From JAGQSZ01 sp049672765 (lineage in GTDB: Bacteria; Actinomycetota; Acidimicrobiia; Acidimicrobiales; Microtrichaceae), in assembly GCA_049672765.1 (NCBI GenBank), contig JBATWQ010000364.1, forward strand, positions 1-14,490: a stretch of 14,490 nucleotides of DNA, in the 5' to 3' direction. Position numbers and translations under genes: made by a program. Below are positions 1 to 5,964 of the stretch, piece by piece. Under the pieces are notes generated by a model that did not search any database, was not told where the DNA came from, and worked only from the letters and a program-made list of their open reading frames with translations. How positions within the stretch are numbered: position 1 is the stretch's first letter; each line of letters begins with the position of its first letter.

Positions 1-371
1 CAGCTGTAGAGCAGCTTGATTTGGCCCCCCGAGTTTCTGTCCTCAACGGAAGGGCCGAAGACGTTGCCCGAACTCCTACCTGTAGACAGTCTTTCGACGC
101 CGTGGTGTCACGGTCCTTTGGGCCACCTGCGGTGACCGCTGAGTGTGCCGTTGGCTTTCTGAAGGGGGTAGGCGCGATCTTGGCCGTGAGCGAGCCTCCA
201 GCACCCGGTCCCGATCGCTGGCCGGCGGAGGGACTGCGACCGCTCGAGCTTGAGCCGTCCGACTTTCTCAGTGGCCCTTCCGGGGGGATCCAGATTCTAA
301 GGGCTACTTCCAGTTGTCCTGATCGTTACCCACGCCGCAATGGGCTACCCAGCAAGCGACCTCTCTTCTAG
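1..371 (+). CDS. rsmG: 16S rRNA (guanine-N7) methyltransferase RsmG, C-terminal part
   Basis: RsmG (GidB) is the cytoplasmic SAM-dependent enzyme that methylates N7 of G527 (E. coli numbering) in 16S rRNA. The reading frame is open from base 3 and ends with TAG at 369-371, so about 122 C-terminal residues are present and the start lies outside the window. Visible family features are the Rossmann-fold block NGRAEDV, the strand and loop FDAVVSRSFGPPAVTAEC, the hydrophobic GVGAILAVSEPP strand, and the closing CPDRYPRRNGLPSKRPLF, which matches the RsmG C-terminal signature YPRR-x-G-x-P-x-(K/R)-x-P-L. The gene points towards jag, whereas in most actinobacteria rsmG follows jag on the same strand. 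Loss of RsmG is known to give low-level streptomycin resistance in other bacteria; nothing here suggests a defect. Confidence 0.88.
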   Translation, partial: AVEQLDLAPRVSVLNGRAEDVARTPTCRQSFDAVVSRSFGPPAVTAECAVGFLKGVGAILAVSEPPAPGPDRWPAEGLRPLELEPSDFLSGPSGGIQILRATSSCPDRYPRRNGLPSKRPLF

Positions 372-567
372 CGGTCACCAATCCACGTTCCTTTGGCCGC
401 GCGCAAGCGGACCGTCGCGGTTGTGAACTTGGGCGATCAACTGTTCAGCCTGAGCGAATCAATGAGGTCCGGGAAGTCTCGATCTAGATCTCGACAGCGG
501 GACTGATGGCGGCGCTTGGAAGTAGGGGACACGTGGATGTTTGGTCCAGCTACCTGTCGACGATTTG

Positions 568-601
568 TGCACGGGATGTTCCACGTGGAACATCCCGTGC
601 A
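568..601. promoter_or_regulatory. parS centromere-like site inside a perfect 34-bp palindrome
   Basis: The 16-bp core at 577-592, TGTTCCACGTGGAACA, is a fully symmetric version of the chromosomal parS consensus (TGTTTCACGTGAAACA-type) bound by ParB. The symmetry continues outward without a mismatch to 17-nt arms, the left one being TGCACGGGATGTTCCAC. ParB loads at such sites close to oriC and spreads, and ParA then moves the origins apart. This one lies about 5 kb from the likely oriC, beside rsmG, which is the usual neighbour of parAB. parA and parB are not in the window. The palindrome could also fold into an RNA hairpin downstream of rsmG, but no T-run follows it. Confidence 0.85.
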
Positions 602-609
602 TCCTGGCC

Positions 610-625
610 TGTACCACGAGAAACA
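610..625 (+). promoter_or_regulatory. Degenerate second parS-like site
   Basis: The 16-mer TGTACCACGAGAAACA matches 14 of 16 positions of the parS variant TGTTCCACGTGAAACA. It starts 33 bp after the start of the perfect core site. parS sites often occur in clusters near origins, which supports it, but the central CACGTG is broken to CACGAG, so ParB affinity may be low. This could be a decayed copy or a weak spreading or nucleation site. Confidence 0.4.
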
Positions 626-787
626 TTCTCAGAAGTGGCCGTGACCGACACGGCTCCGCCCAGCATTCTTTGATGCCCTCGCCCGATGTGAACTGGCCTG
701 ACCGCCGCACCTTCCAGCCCTCGAAGGCCCGGGACCGGAAGAACACGCCTGGGGAACGCGGCCGGGACCACTGCACCAAACGAAGAA

Positions 788-811
788 GGCCGGCACCCTC
801 CGGTGCCGGCC
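788..811. terminator. Bidirectional intrinsic terminator between rsmG and jag
   Basis: A 10-bp perfect GC-rich stem, GGCCGGCACC paired with GGTGCCGGCC, encloses a 4-nt CTCC loop. On the - strand, downstream of jag, the stem is followed by TTCTTCGTTT; on the + strand by TCTTCAATT. Both tails are moderately T-rich, so the hairpin can end transcription from either side. Its position 50 bp past the jag stop fits the end of the rpmH-rnpA-yidD-yidC-jag operon. Confidence 0.8.
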
Positions 812-861
812 TCTTCAATTACCTTGCCGAGCAGCCCGCCCGGAATCGCGTTCCTGACAGA

Positions 862-1761
862 TCAGTCGGCGGGGCGGAGCGCAACCCGGCGACGGGGATC
901 TTCACCCTCTGATCCAGATAGGACGCCCTCGAGCTCGGATGCGGTGTCATGGACCTGCTTACGATCCACACTCGACATCACTTCGAACACAACCGTCACG
1001 TTGTCGTCGCGGACCTGCGCAGCGGCCTGCTCGACGAATTCGGAGAGGGCCTCTGAACGGCGCTTGCGGATGCCGGCGACGTCCACGGTCACTCGGGCGT
1101 ACTCACGGCCCGCGGCCTGGCGCTGGAGCGATGTCCGGGTGATCTCCTGGACGGCATCCAGGGTCGCCAGTCTCGGTCCCACCAACAGTCCGAGGTTCTC
1201 GCCGACGACGTTGGCCCGTAGGTCTCCGTCTTCGAAGCTCGACTCGACAGAAACCTGAAGGTCGAAGGCCTTGGCCAGGTCGGTGAGGAAGTTCTCGACC
1301 GCAGAGATCTGCTCTGCTTCGTCCATGGGCTCCTTCTTTCGATCATTCGAACGGCTCCGGCTACCAGCCTTGGGGGCGTCGGCCCGGTCGGTCTCGGACT
1401 TGGTCTGGTCAGACCTGCTGGACCCACGGTTGGAGGCTGCGGCTGGGGACTGCTCGGACGACTTGCGATAGCCCTTGGTGTCGGCTTCAGTCTCGGCGCT
1501 CGATGTAGCGGCCTGCACCGAATCGGTCTCGGAATCGTCGGGGCGCTTCTTACCGCGACGCTTGCGTTCGGTCTTCGGACGGGGAGCCTTCGGGACAATT
1601 CGTACCCGGACCCGTGCCAAGCCCCTGGTACGGCCGAACAGGCCAGTCTTGGGCTCTTCAATTACTTCGAACTCGGCTTCGCTCTCATCGACTCCGAGTT
1701 GATCCAGTGCCAACTCACGGGCTTCTTCGACCGTGCTCGCAGTCGTCTCTATCCATTCCAT
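862..1761 (-). CDS. jag: Jag/KhpB-family RNA-binding protein (Jag-N, KH, R3H)
   Basis: This is an RNA-binding protein of the Jag (KhpB, EloR) family, almost always encoded next to yidC. In other bacteria it helps control cell elongation and small-RNA interactions. The 299-residue product has a Jag-N domain (about 1-56, with KTGLFGRTRGLARVRV), a long Ser/Lys/Asp-rich linker predicted disordered (about 57-150), a KH domain (about 152-215) and a C-terminal R3H domain with the R-K-Q-V-H motif followed by SEGEDPRRRVALRP. The KH loop reads GPRL where GxxG is expected, so the last glycine is missing. I chose the ATG at 1759-1761, which gives the start MEWIETTAST; the upstream TTG in frame lies inside the ribosome-binding site TGAGG. 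The yidC stop TGA overlaps that site and only 11 nt separate the genes, so translation is probably coupled. Confidence 0.92.
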   Translation of the reverse strand: MEWIETTASTVEEARELALDQLGVDESEAEFEVIEEPKTGLFGRTRGLARVRVRIVPKAPRPKTERKRRGKKRPDDSETDSVQAATSSAETEADTKGYRKSSEQSPAAASNRGSSRSDQTKSETDRADAPKAGSRSRSNDRKKEPMDEAEQISAVENFLTDLAKAFDLQVSVESSFEDGDLRANVVGENLGLLVGPRLATLDAVQEITRTSLQRQAAGREYARVTVDVAGIRKRRSEALSEFVEQAAAQVRDDNVTVVFEVMSSVDRKQVHDTASELEGVLSGSEGEDPRRRVALRPAD

Positions 1762-1772
1762 TTTTCCAAGCC

Positions 1773-2918
1773 TCAATTCTGCTTCGATTGGGAACCACGG
1801 CGCGTCTCGCCGGAGCGCCGAGGATTCACCTTCGGACTAGTTGTAGAACTCTTGGAGCTACCCGCAGATGCGGGCTCTCCGGATTGCTTCTTCTGGGCCG
1901 CCTTGCTCCGCGGGCTCGATCCGGTCCCACGTTTGTCGTCCGACTTGGAAGCGGAGTTCTCGGCTTCTGTCTTCTTCTTGGCGGCTGCTATGGCCTTGGC
2001 ATTTGTGGGTGCCTTGGTCGACCCGGACGACTTGGAGGACTTGGACTTCTCGGTGGCCGTTGTCTCGACTTCACCCTTGGGGTGTTCGTGCCTGTAGACC
2101 GAGCGCGTGATGTACGAGTTTGTGCCGATCCGGCAGAGGTTCTGGGTGCACCAGTAAAGGGCCATACCTGCAGGGAATCCGAACGAGAAGATCGGCAGGA
2201 AGAACGGCATGAACTTCATGATCATCTGCTGTTGCGGGTTGGCAGGGGCAGATGTGTTCCTCAGGCGCAGCTGACGGTTCTGGAAAAGTCCTGTTGCGAG
2301 CATGATCAGCAACAGAGCCAAGAAGGGGATGGCGACGACCAGGCTGATCTGCAGGGCCTGACTGGCGGACAGGGAAAGGTCCATACCGAGGAAGTTCATC
2401 TTGGTGGACTTGGCCAGCGCCTTATACAGATCCATGCTCGGGTCGAGGTGCTGCGGGTGAAAGAACTGTTCGTTCAGGATCCACGGCTTGAACGTGTTGC
2501 CGAGGTTCTGGTTGCTTATCGTCTGCCCGAGGCCGCTGCCTAGACCACCCTGTCGTACAGTCAGACCCTCGATCAGGCGGTACATGATGAAGAAGACAGG
2601 CGCCTGGGCGAGCATCGGCAGACAGCCACCGAGCGGATTGATCTGATTCTCACGGTAGAACGCCATGAGCTCGGCGTTGAGGGTCTCGCGGTCGTTCTTG
2701 TACTTCTCCTGGATGCGCTTCATCTCTGGCTGCATCCGCTGCATCTGGAGCATCGACCGGGTGCTCTTCACGGTCAAGGGAGTGATGAGAATCATCACTG
2801 CCACCGTCAGGGCCATGATCGAGAACCCGTAGCCGAAGTCCAGGCGAAGCCCGGACGGAACGAGCCGGAAGAAGAAATCAAGCACCTTCGCGAGAGCGTT
2901 GAAAAATGTATCGAACAT
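1773..2918 (-). CDS. yidC: Membrane protein insertase YidC/Oxa1 family
   Basis: YidC inserts and folds proteins in the cytoplasmic membrane, alone or with SecYEG. The 381-residue protein is the short actinobacterial type without the large periplasmic domain of E. coli. A first hydrophobic segment lies at about 30-50 (YGFSIMALTVAVMILITPL), followed by the conserved cytoplasmic hairpin TVKSTRSMLQMQRMQPEMKR, in which Arg54 is the probable groove arginine. Further membrane segments are at about 97-118 (GGCLPMLAQAPVFFIMYRLI), 190-212 and 234-262. From about 280 the tail is a Lys/Ser/Thr/Ala-rich, presumably disordered stretch of 100 residues; basic tails in this family are known to contact ribosomes, which is inference here. 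Its ATG overlaps the yidD stop by one base (TGATG), and jag follows after 11 nt. Confidence 0.95.
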   Translation of the reverse strand: MFDTFFNALAKVLDFFFRLVPSGLRLDFGYGFSIMALTVAVMILITPLTVKSTRSMLQMQRMQPEMKRIQEKYKNDRETLNAELMAFYRENQINPLGGCLPMLAQAPVFFIMYRLIEGLTVRQGGLGSGLGQTISNQNLGNTFKPWILNEQFFHPQHLDPSMDLYKALAKSTKMNFLGMDLSLSASQALQISLVVAIPFLALLLIMLATGLFQNRQLRLRNTSAPANPQQQMIMKFMPFFLPIFSFGFPAGMALYWCTQNLCRIGTNSYITRSVYRHEHPKGEVETTATEKSKSSKSSGSTKAPTNAKAIAAAKKKTEAENSASKSDDKRGTGSSPRSKAAQKKQSGEPASAGSSKSSTTSPKVNPRRSGETRRGSQSKQN

Positions 2919-3265
2919 CAGTGGACCTTCTCGTTACATGCGTGGTGGTGACGCGCTTTGTGGGGTGGAACCGGGTCGTACCCCTGGCCCCCCCATGGAT
3001 TGCAGCGGAGGATTCGCCAGACGGCCAGGTAGGAGCCCTTCGTGACACCATGGGTCTGTAGCGATTCGAGAGCATAGGTAGAACAACTGGGCGTAAATCT
3101 GCAGGGGGAGGGACGGTCCTCGGTCAGCCTCTGGTAGAGCCTTATAGGCTGGCTCCACAGGCGCACCCACCACGAAACTCGACCGACGGTCTGGATCCCC
3201 AACGACGAATCCGTCTCGGCGACCTCTCTCGGCGGCGAAATCTGCGTCTCAGGCTCCATTGTCAT
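2918..3265 (-). CDS. yidD: Membrane protein insertion efficiency factor YidD
   Basis: YidD is a small membrane-associated protein that helps YidC-dependent insertion. The 115-residue product carries the full family signature: CRFTPSCSTYALESLQTHG in the middle, then the block LAVWRILRCNPWGGQGYDPVPP. About 35 residues precede the usual family start, and the tail is His-rich (HKARHHHACN). Two in-frame ATGs are possible, at 3263-3265 and 3257-3259; neither has a strong ribosome-binding site, so the exact start is uncertain by two residues. It lies 5 nt after the rnpA stop and its TGA overlaps the yidC ATG by one base, which points to coupled translation in the operon. Confidence 0.93.
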   Translation of the reverse strand: MTMEPETQISPPREVAETDSSLGIQTVGRVSWWVRLWSQPIRLYQRLTEDRPSPCRFTPSCSTYALESLQTHGVTKGSYLAVWRILRCNPWGGQGYDPVPPHKARHHHACNEKVH

Positions 3266-3270
3266 CGCAA

Positions 3271-3642
3271 CTATCGATCGCTCGTTGTCGAGTCATCTGA
3301 ACCTCCGATAGCCATCGGGGGAAGTCCGTCGCACGCCGCACGCAGCCATTCCCGCAAGGCTCGCATGTCCGCACCCCTCGCACCCGGCCGCACCACGACC
3401 AGATACGCCGCTGGGGCCAGTTCTCCGACCTGTTCCAGGTCTGACATTGCGACCCGCAACTGCCGACGAAGACGGTTGCGGACCACGGCGGGTCCCACGG
3501 TCCGTGGGATTGCGTAGGCAACAGCCGCCTGGTCCACCCTGACGACCTGGTTGCGCACGAGAGTGATCGGGCCGGCCCTGGACCGCGCAGCGGTGCGGCC
3601 GAACCCTCGAAATACCGCTCGCTCCCGAATCCGATCTATCAA
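3271..3642 (-). CDS. rnpA: Ribonuclease P protein component RnpA
   Basis: RnpA is the protein subunit of RNase P, which binds the catalytic RNA and helps cleave the 5' leader of tRNA precursors. The 123-residue product has the basic helix RNRLRRQLR at about 55-63, the hallmark RNR motif, and the preceding fold residues VAYAIPRTVGPAVVRN. The following VRPGAR segment also fits the family. The start is a TTG at 3640-3642 that overlaps the rpmH stop by two bases (TTGA); the N-terminus MIDRIRERAVFRGFGR matches the family register well. No ribosome-binding site is obvious, so the gene probably depends on coupling to rpmH translation. Confidence 0.92.
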   Translation of the reverse strand: MIDRIRERAVFRGFGRTAARSRAGPITLVRNQVVRVDQAAVAYAIPRTVGPAVVRNRLRRQLRVAMSDLEQVGELAPAAYLVVVRPGARGADMRALREWLRAACDGLPPMAIGGSDDSTTSDR

Positions 3643-3773
3643 GCAGACAGGCGGTGACGGCCCTTGCGGCGACGAGACTTGATGATTGCCTGACCGGCGC
3701 GGTCCGACATGCGATGACGAAAGCCGTGCTTGCGGGCACGACGTCGTTCGTTCGGCTGAAATGTACGCTTCAC
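3639..3773 (-). CDS. rpmH: 50S ribosomal protein L34
   Basis: L34 is a small, very basic protein of the large ribosomal subunit. The 44-residue product begins (V/M)KRTFQPNERRRARKHGFRHRM and ends SRRRKGRHRLSA, the expected full length and sequence for the family. I chose the GTG at 3771-3773 because it begins exactly at the conserved KRTFQPN and has a GGAG ribosome-binding site 5 nt upstream. A longer in-frame extension to 3905 has no resemblance to L34. This is the first gene of the leftward operon and it overlaps rnpA by 4 nt. Confidence 0.96.
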   Translation of the reverse strand: MKRTFQPNERRRARKHGFRHRMSDRAGQAIIKSRRRKGRHRLSA

Positions 3774-3824
3774 TGGATCTCCAAGCGGCTGTGACCGACA
3801 GGGTGGCTGGTTTGCCCGGTGGCG

Positions 3825-3853
3825 AATCGAAAGATCGACCAACAACTGGTCAA
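3825..3853 (-). promoter_or_regulatory. Candidate promoter of the rpmH operon
   Basis: On the - strand, TTGACC (complement of 3848-3853) matches the -35 consensus in five of six bases. It is 17 nt upstream of a weak -10 candidate, TCGATT (complement of 3825-3830). Transcription from here would give a leader of about 45 nt before the rpmH GTG. The -10 element is poor, so this is tentative. Confidence 0.3.
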
Positions 3854-4127
3854 CTGCGGGGTAGGCGTAGTCTGAGTACCGGACGCCGCCGGTAGCGCAC
3901 ATCATTCTGATGGCTCAGAAAGCTGAACCACGTTCAGATAAGCGCGGATGAATACCCCGAGCGGACCCGGACCTTCCAACAGTACGACTCAAACCATCTC
4001 ACCGCCAGCCCACGGGCGGGGACCGGACACCCGGACGGACAATCCGGGGCAGAGGTACCGCATCGCCCACTTGCGGAAGCGATGAACTAGTCACTACCTT
4101 CCGATGCGGATTCAGACTTCCTATTAG

Positions 4128-4159
4128 TTGTCCACAGTGTGTGGACCACCTGTGGATCA
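4128..4159. promoter_or_regulatory. Cluster of three DnaA boxes upstream of dnaA
   Basis: A perfect actinobacterial-type box TTGTCCACA lies at 4128-4136 on the + strand. Two boxes on the - strand follow, each with one mismatch: TGGTCCACA (complement of 4140-4148) and TGATCCACA (complement of 4151-4159). The tight spacing (12 and 11 nt start to start) and mixed orientation look like a DnaA-binding module. Lying just past a possible -10 element, it could allow autorepression of dnaA or form part of a bipartite origin. Confidence 0.75.
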
Positions 4160-4220
4160 CCGCATCGATTCCGTGTCATCTGGGGAGACGACCCGGAGTC
4201 AACCGAGGAGGACGGCCCAC

Positions 4221-5645
4221 GTGGCAGCCGACGCAAATCAGCTTTGGGCGGAGGCGGCAACTCTTCTCGCACAGCAGGTGAGCGACGCCGTCTGGAGCTC
4301 CACCTTTCAGGACGTGAGTGGCGTCGATCTGCAGGGGGACACTCTCACCCTGTCGGTGCCGAGCCAGTTGGCCCGTCAGCGGATCGAGTCTCGTTTCATG
4401 GGCCTGGTCGGTGCGGCGCTGATCGATACCGGACACCCCGATATCCGGGTCGTCTTCGAGGTCACCATCTACCAGGGCCAGAGCGACGCCCAACCTCCCA
4501 CCAGATCCGCCTCTCCAACAGAGTCGGCCGTAGGATCTGGTGCTCCTGTCTCCCCGGATTTGGGCGAAGGCGACGAGCTGGCGGTCGCGGGCGCTCCCAG
4601 CCAGCTTGGCGACTCCCGCCCAAGTGCGGCTGACCGTTACACCTTTGAGTCCTTCGTGATCGGACCGTCCAACCGGTTTGCCCACGCGGCTGCGCTTTCG
4701 GTCGCCGAGACCCCTGCCCGCAGCTACAACCCGCTGTTCGTCTATGGCGACGCAGGTCTGGGCAAGACACACCTGTTGCAGGCAATCTCGCAGTATGTCC
4801 GGGAGATCTATCCGTCCTACACGGTGCGCTACATCTCGACAGAGACCCTTCTGAATGAGTTCGTAGACGCCATCCGCAAGAACTCCCAACCGGACTTCAA
4901 GCGCCGCTACCGCGAGATCGACGTACTACTCGTCGACGACATCCATTTCTTGGAAGGAAAGGAACAGCTCCAGTAGGAGTTCTTCCATACCTTCAACACT
5001 CTCCAGCAGGCCCAGCGCCAGATCGTGCTGAGTTCCGATCGACCGCCTGACGCCATTGCAACGCTCGAGGATCGCCTGCGGAGCCGCTTCAAAGCCGGAT
5101 TGATCACAGACATCCAGCCGCCCGACTTCGAGACACGCCTCGCGATTCTCCAGAAGAAGGGTGAACAGTCCGGCACAAAGGTTCCCGCCGAGGTCCTCGA
5201 GTTCATTGCGACCCACATCACGTACAACATCCGTGAACTCGAAGGTGCCCTCATCCGCGTCAGCGCCTACTCGGCCCTGAACAACGCCGAATTGGACGTC
5301 GACCTGGCCGGTGAGATCCTCGCCGATTCCATCCGGGCCACGAAGCCCCGACAGATCACGGCTCCGTTCATCATCGAGATGACGGCGTCGATGTTCGGCG
5401 TCGAGGTCGAACAGATAACCGGCAAGAGCCGCACCAGGGATCTGGTCCACGCCCGACAGGTCGGCATGTACGTGTGCCGACAGGAGACAGACCTGTCCTA
5501 CCCACAGATCGGCAAGGTGTTCGGCGGTCGCGATCACACCACCGTGATGCACGCCTGCGACAAGATCTCGAACCTGATGCCGGAACGACGCAAGACCTAC
5601 GACGACGTCACTGCGCTGATCCAGCAGGTGAGGGCCCGGGAATGA
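4221..5645 (+). CDS. dnaA: Chromosomal replication initiator DnaA, interrupted by one in-frame TAG
   Basis: DnaA is the AAA+ ATPase that binds DnaA boxes, melts oriC and recruits the replicative helicase. The frame spans 474 codons and is otherwise intact. Domain I begins ADANQLWAEAATLLAQQVSDAVWSS; Walker A GDAGLGKT is at residues 176-183 with Lys182; Walker B VDDIHFL has Asp239 and Asp240; the domain IV DNA-binding signature GGRDHTTVMHA is at 435-445. I chose the GTG at 4221 because GAGGAGG lies 9 nt upstream and the product starts at domain I; starting further up would run through the DnaA boxes. Codon 252 (4974-4976) is TAG where the family has Glu in the Q-E-E-F-F-H-T-F-N motif, so a single G-to-T change from GAG explains it. 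No frameshift is involved. Both halves look conserved, arguing for a sequencing or assembly error or a very recent mutation. Confidence 0.93.
4974..4976 (+). other. In-frame amber codon inside dnaA
   Basis: The local reading is K-E-Q-L-Q-stop-E-F-F-H-T-F-N. The TAG replaces the first Glu of the highly conserved QEEFFHTF motif just after Walker B. Taken literally, the product would end after 251 residues, without the second half of the AAA+ fold or the DNA-binding domain. A GTG at 5025 could restart the frame, but no separate function is plausible for either half. Confidence 0.9.
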
Positions 5646-5964
5646 CCCCGGATCCGTCCCGTCGCCCGAGAGATCTTCTCCACAGCTCGCGCCCGAAAAG
5701 GCAGGCGGAACTGTTCATGGGAGGTGGATCGCGACCGCGGTGGGAGCGCGATCGCGCTGTGCCCTGGACATCCCCCGGTGGTGTCGTTTCAACAGACACG
5801 CGTGGAATTTCATCAATGTCCAGTGGAAGAGGTGGACAGAGTGTGGATAGGCAACCCGCTCAGGGCTTGGGCTGCGCTAGGTTTCCCACAATCCACAGAC
5901 CCAACTACTACTTCAACTGGATTAACAACATCAACGGGTCCAGTAGTGGGGAAAGCGAGAAGTA
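5646..5964. other. oriC: Likely chromosomal origin of replication (oriC), dnaA-dnaN spacer
   Basis: This 319-bp spacer lies where actinobacterial origins usually are. DnaA-box-like 9-mers include TTCTCCACA at 5676-5684 (one mismatch), CTATCCACA on the - strand at 5842-5850 (one mismatch), CTGTCCACC on the - strand at 5831-5839 (two), and tandem TTTCCCACA and CAATCCACA at 5882-5897 (two each). Right after the last pair come GACCC and the run CTACTACTT (5905-5913), whose lower strand reads as 3'-GAT-GAT-GAA, like DnaA-trios, then a relatively AT-rich stretch to 5934. A 7-bp inverted repeat GATCGCG/CGCGATC lies at 5727-5753. Genes on both sides run away from this region, as expected for co-orientation with bidirectional forks. 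Confidence 0.75.

Larger units (their letters stand above)
372..861. other. Noncoding intergenic region between convergent rsmG and jag
   Basis: This stretch of about 490 bp separates the convergent ends of rsmG and jag. The open frames across it, on both strands, run straight through a perfect palindrome and a terminator hairpin and resemble no family, so I read it as noncoding. It contains the parS palindrome (568-601), a second parS-like site (610-625), a small inverted repeat GCCGTG/CACGGC with a 5-nt spacer (638-654) and a GC-rich bidirectional terminator (788-811). A short run of related hexamers, TCTCGA-TCTAGA-TCTCGA, sits at 477-494 with no assigned role. Confidence 0.7.
3774..4220. 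other. rpmH-dnaA divergent intergenic region
   Basis: This 447-bp spacer separates the divergent rpmH and dnaA genes and must hold both promoters. I see a tentative rpmH promoter at its left end, an inverted repeat CTGAAC-CAC-GTTCAG at 3923-3937, a second one CATCGC/GCGATG at 4061-4084 with a 12-nt spacer, and a cluster of DnaA boxes at 4128-4159. A TATTAG at 4122-4127 is a possible dnaA -10 element. No convincing gene lies here. Confidence 0.6.

Noticed and set aside
481..490. Palindrome GATCTAGATC
   Set aside because: It is short, isolated and of a kind expected by chance.
524..540. A third parS-like site around CACGTG at 530-535
   Set aside because: Only the central hexamer matches; the flanking bases do not fit the consensus on either side.
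541..912. Small open frames on both strands across the rsmG-jag spacer
   Set aside because: They run through the parS palindrome and the terminator hairpin and show no family signal.
1614..2543. A 309-codon open frame on the + strand opposite jag and yidC
   Set aside because: Both genes on the other strand carry clear family motifs throughout this stretch; the Leu/Gly/Arg-rich translation is a mirror of them.
4128..4220. A longer dnaA start at TTG 4128
   Set aside because: That TTG is part of a DnaA box, the added residues do not resemble domain I, and the GTG at 4221 has a strong GAGGAGG site.
5025..5645. A separate gene for the C-terminal half of DnaA after the TAG
   Set aside because: It is in the same frame as the first half, begins inside a conserved AAA+ strand and has no proper ribosome-binding site, so it is the rest of one dnaA.
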